This document shows, piece by piece, positions 61,453-64,000 of a stretch of 64,000 bases of DNA. Positions within the stretch are counted from its first letter, which is position 1, and the number at the start of each line of letters is the position of its first letter. The notes beneath the pieces are model-generated. The model was not told the origin of the DNA. It searched no databases and saw nothing but the letters and a program-made list of their open reading frames with translations. The DNA lies in NCBI GenBank assembly GCA_963920765.1, contig OY987246.1, forward strand, positions 18,658,868 to 18,722,867. Direction: 5' to 3'. The DNA is from Ulota crispa (lineage: Eukaryota > Streptophyta > Bryopsida > Orthotrichales > Orthotrichaceae). A program made the translations under genes and the position numbers.

Positions 61453-62377
61453 ATGTAATTTATGTCTTTTAACCTCTAAGCACCCAAGCCATTTTCACAA
61501 AAATGAAGGATTTGGGAGCCCTACAACTTTGATGCATTGTATCTCAATCAATCGAATGATCCACAAAATGTGACCATTGAAAATAGTGGAGCACCTACTT
61601 AGAAAACAGCTTCCAAATTTTAGGAACAATTGACCATGGGAGTTGGGAGATTATGACATTAACATGTGATGGTGAAATCTCATTTTTTGGCAAGTAGTTG
61701 TTATTTTGAAATTTTTACAAAATTCTATTTAAAAATCCTTATTCATCTTTATTTTTGTGAGTAGCAAGATTATATATGAATGCATACACTTGCAAATTAT
61801 TGAAAATTATACTTCTTAAATTACGTTTTAAGGCTTCAAACTATTATAGCACAAAAAACAATGATCACCACAATTAATGAGGGTTGCCATAACAAGGGTC
61901 TAGAACATGCTTAAACCTTTGCTAGAAAATTTCCAGCTACCACCAAGCACACTCAAAGAAGCTTGTAAGAAATATTGACTGGTTGTAGCTTGTGTGATAT
62001 TGCTTGTCACCATGCTCCATATGGTGTTTCACCCAATCAAGGCTCTTGAGGTACTTGTAGAACATTTGGCTTGCCTTGCCATTACTCTATTTACATGGAC
62101 TACTTGAATGCTTTGATAATTATAGTTTATAGCAAGATCAAAAAATTAGATCCACTGCCTCAAATAAATCTATGAAATCCTATGAGGACAATTTTGGTTC
62201 TCTAGGGGGCATTAAACCCACCATGAAAATTTGAGGACTTTTGTCTAGCAAAGAAAGGGCTGATTATTTTGAATTGAAACAAAAATTAAAAACAGAGTTT
62301 GTTGAGAAACTTGTGTTGATTTGAAAACACAATATTTAAAAATTCCAAAAGAACAAAAAGGGAAGAATTCTCTTTAA
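61453..62377. other. AT-rich spacer, no gene seen
   Basis: No recognisable gene or clear element. It begins with a further 'taacctctaagcacccaagccatttt' word that resembles the left end of a TTAA-type element, without a confident right partner. Confidence 0.4.
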
Positions 62378-62774
62378 CCCTTTAACAACCGTGGTCGATT
62401 TTGGGGGTGGGCAATCTTTTGTATTTTCATTTGGGGGACATTTTAGGGTTAGTGGATATAAATGTCTATCACATATCTGACCGTACAGATGGAAGTATCT
62501 TGCAGCATTTAGTATTATGCATCATGAATTATGCTCACTCTTTAGTTGTTATGACCATCTTTTTACATTTATTAATGTATTTTCAGCCGGTACTCTTTTA
62601 ATTTTTTCAGCCCTCTAGCCACATACCATTTTAGATTGACATGGTTATTGTCCTAAACTCTTCACTTTCCAATTCCCCATAGCTGTCCCCTTTGCCACGT
62701 CATCAAATTCCTTAACATGCTCTGTTGAAAATAGTCAAAATCGACCAAGAACTGGTCGACCAGTCCTTAATGGG
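62378..62774. mobile_element. TTAA-flanked element F (397 bp)
   Basis: TTAA at 62374-62377 and 62775-62778. Ends CCCTTTAACAACCGTGG and (reverse complement) CCCATTAAGGACTGGTCG; both arms then share 'ggtcgattttg'. No coding frame. Confidence 0.72.
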
Positions 62775-63002
62775 TTAACCTAGCAATGAGGGAAGGCAGC
62801 ACACTTTTCCACCATTGGAATGGAATCTAGTGGTGGTAGACATATTCTTATTGGCATCATGTTGCCGAGGATAAAATAGAACCAGACTTGACCCACATTG
62901 GACTTGAATTTGAAAATAATGAAAAGTCTGCCAAGCACAAGAGCATACATGGGATATATCCCACAAAACCAATTGAGGGGTGCGTAACCCCTAAATGCTT
63001 AA

Positions 63003-63236
63003 CCCTTAAATGACCAAGCAACCGTAAGACGTAGTATGTACGCTGCTGTATAATTGGCATTTGGTACCAACAATTTTTTTAAATTTGGAATCTTGATTAT
63101 CTCACTAGAAGAGCATTGATCTATATTCTAACTTTTTTATTAATCTTGAATGTAGTAAAGGTGTGGATGCATTTCAATTACAAGAAAAATACATCGTATG
63201 GTACTGCTTACTACGGGCTGCTCAAACATTTAAGGG
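63003..63236. mobile_element. TTAA-flanked element G1 (234 bp)
   Basis: Starts CCCTTAAATGACCAAGC after TTAA (62999-63002) and ends AACATTTAAGGG before TTAA (63237-63240). It lies head to tail with a closely related copy and shares a TTAA with it. A further partial relative begins at about 41530. Confidence 0.75.
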
Positions 63237-63240
63237 TTAA

Positions 63241-63471
63241 CACTTAAATGATAAAGCAACCATAATACATAGTACGTATGTTGTATAATTGGCATTTGTT
63301 ATCAACAAAAAGTTTTAATTTGAGATCTTGACTATCTCACTAGAACATCATTGATCTATATTCTAGCTTCTTTGTTGATCTCAAATGTAGTGAAGGTGCA
63401 GATGCATTCCAAATACAAGAAAAACACTTTGTATTGTACTAGTCGCAAAGGGTTGCTTCATAGTTCAAGGG
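63241..63471. mobile_element. TTAA-flanked element G2 (231 bp)
   Basis: Starts CACTTAAATGATAAAGC and ends GTTCAAGGG before TTAA (63472-63475). It shares with G1 'tataattggcatttg', 'tgatctatattcta' and 'gatgcatt', in the same direction. Confidence 0.75.
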
Positions 63472-63535
63472 TTAAGGCATTAGATTTTGGTGGTTTTTGC
63501 ATTAGAATTTGGTGCCTCAAGCATTTAGGGGTTAA

Positions 63536-63600
63536 GTATGAGCAATGAGTGTTGAGTATTGAGCAATGAGCAATGAGCAATGAGCTGTGAGCAATGAGAA
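63536..63600. repeat. Heptamer-type repeat (tgagcaa)n
   Basis: About eight imperfect copies of TGAGCAA/TGAGTGT-type heptamers. Beyond it, up to the end of the window, there is only AT-rich sequence with a short repeated phrase 'attatagataggggg/c' near 63946 and 63977. Confidence 0.85.
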
Positions 63601-64000
63601 AATTTTATTTTACAATTAAAAAATTAAACTTGTATCATTTCAACATTGTATGGTTATTAAAATTTTCAAAAATGAAAACAAATTGTTCTTGAAGAAATAA
63701 AATTATGGATGAACTTATCTAATCATATATTATAATAAACGGATGAAAATTTTGGAAGATGAATGTAAATTTTATTGAATGAATGTGGATGAAAGCTTTT
63801 GGATGAAAAGGATGGTAATGCAACAAAAAGTTTACTAAAACAAAGAATTAAAGGACATCAATTTGCAAGTGATTTGAAAACAACAATAGAAACTAAAAAT
63901 GATACAAATGCAAGTGATGTAGAATGCCATTAACATAAGGGGGAATTATAGATAGGGGGATGAAAATGAAAAATATTATAGATAGGGGCACAATTTCCAA

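Overview
This window looks like nuclear DNA of a land plant. The six genes I can reconstruct have many short GT..AG introns, AT-rich spacers and plant-type proteins: a type I metacaspase with an LSD1 zinc finger, a stand-alone SPX protein and a RING protein of a plant CNOT4-like family. There is no operon logic, ribosome-binding-site signal or phage/plasmid content. Density is about one gene per 10-11 kb, and the spacers are packed with short non-autonomous DNA transposons. I cannot name the species; a non-seed plant such as a bryophyte is only a weak guess.

Genes, all spliced by hand with intact reading frames. (1) 1591-5090, minus: RING-finger protein, 3 exons, 460 aa. (2) 16964-22727, minus: endonuclease III (NTH1-type) DNA glycosylase/AP lyase, 10 exons, 442 aa, with catalytic Lys/Asp and an Fe-S cluster motif. 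(3) 26093-28532, minus: type I metacaspase, 6 coding exons, 357 aa. (4) 37595-40640, plus: SPX-domain phosphate-signalling protein, 5 exons, 400 aa, with a PHR1-type P1BS box and a uORF in front. (5) 43331-45541, minus: RNA polymerase II subunit RPB11, 5 exons, 117 aa. (6) 52245-56306, minus: MAK/ICK/MHK-type protein kinase with a TDY activation loop, 16 coding exons, 438 aa. They are ordinary cell-maintenance, signalling and stress genes with no evident shared pathway. SPX and RPB11 are convergent.

The spacers and large introns are mosaics of short inverted-repeat elements, many with target-site duplications readable in the window. Several can be checked against an unoccupied copy of the same site elsewhere in the window. 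The most interesting set is a family of at least 11 elements bounded by TTAA, with CCC...GGG ends. For the 1.87-kb member, an empty copy of the site shows exact duplication of TTAA, a piggyBac-type signature not usually listed for land plants. Others are three Harbinger-like elements (TTA or TAA duplications), two CACTA-like elements (3-bp), Mutator-like elements (9-bp), an 8-bp-duplication hAT-like element with a G-rich 21-bp array, and mariner-like elements (TA).

Two genes carry minisatellites in introns. NTH intron 1 is expanded by roughly 175-bp units. RPB11 intron 2 contains about 110-bp units, each of which copies the exon-2 splice donor. I saw no tRNA, rRNA, CRISPR array or intact autonomous transposase.
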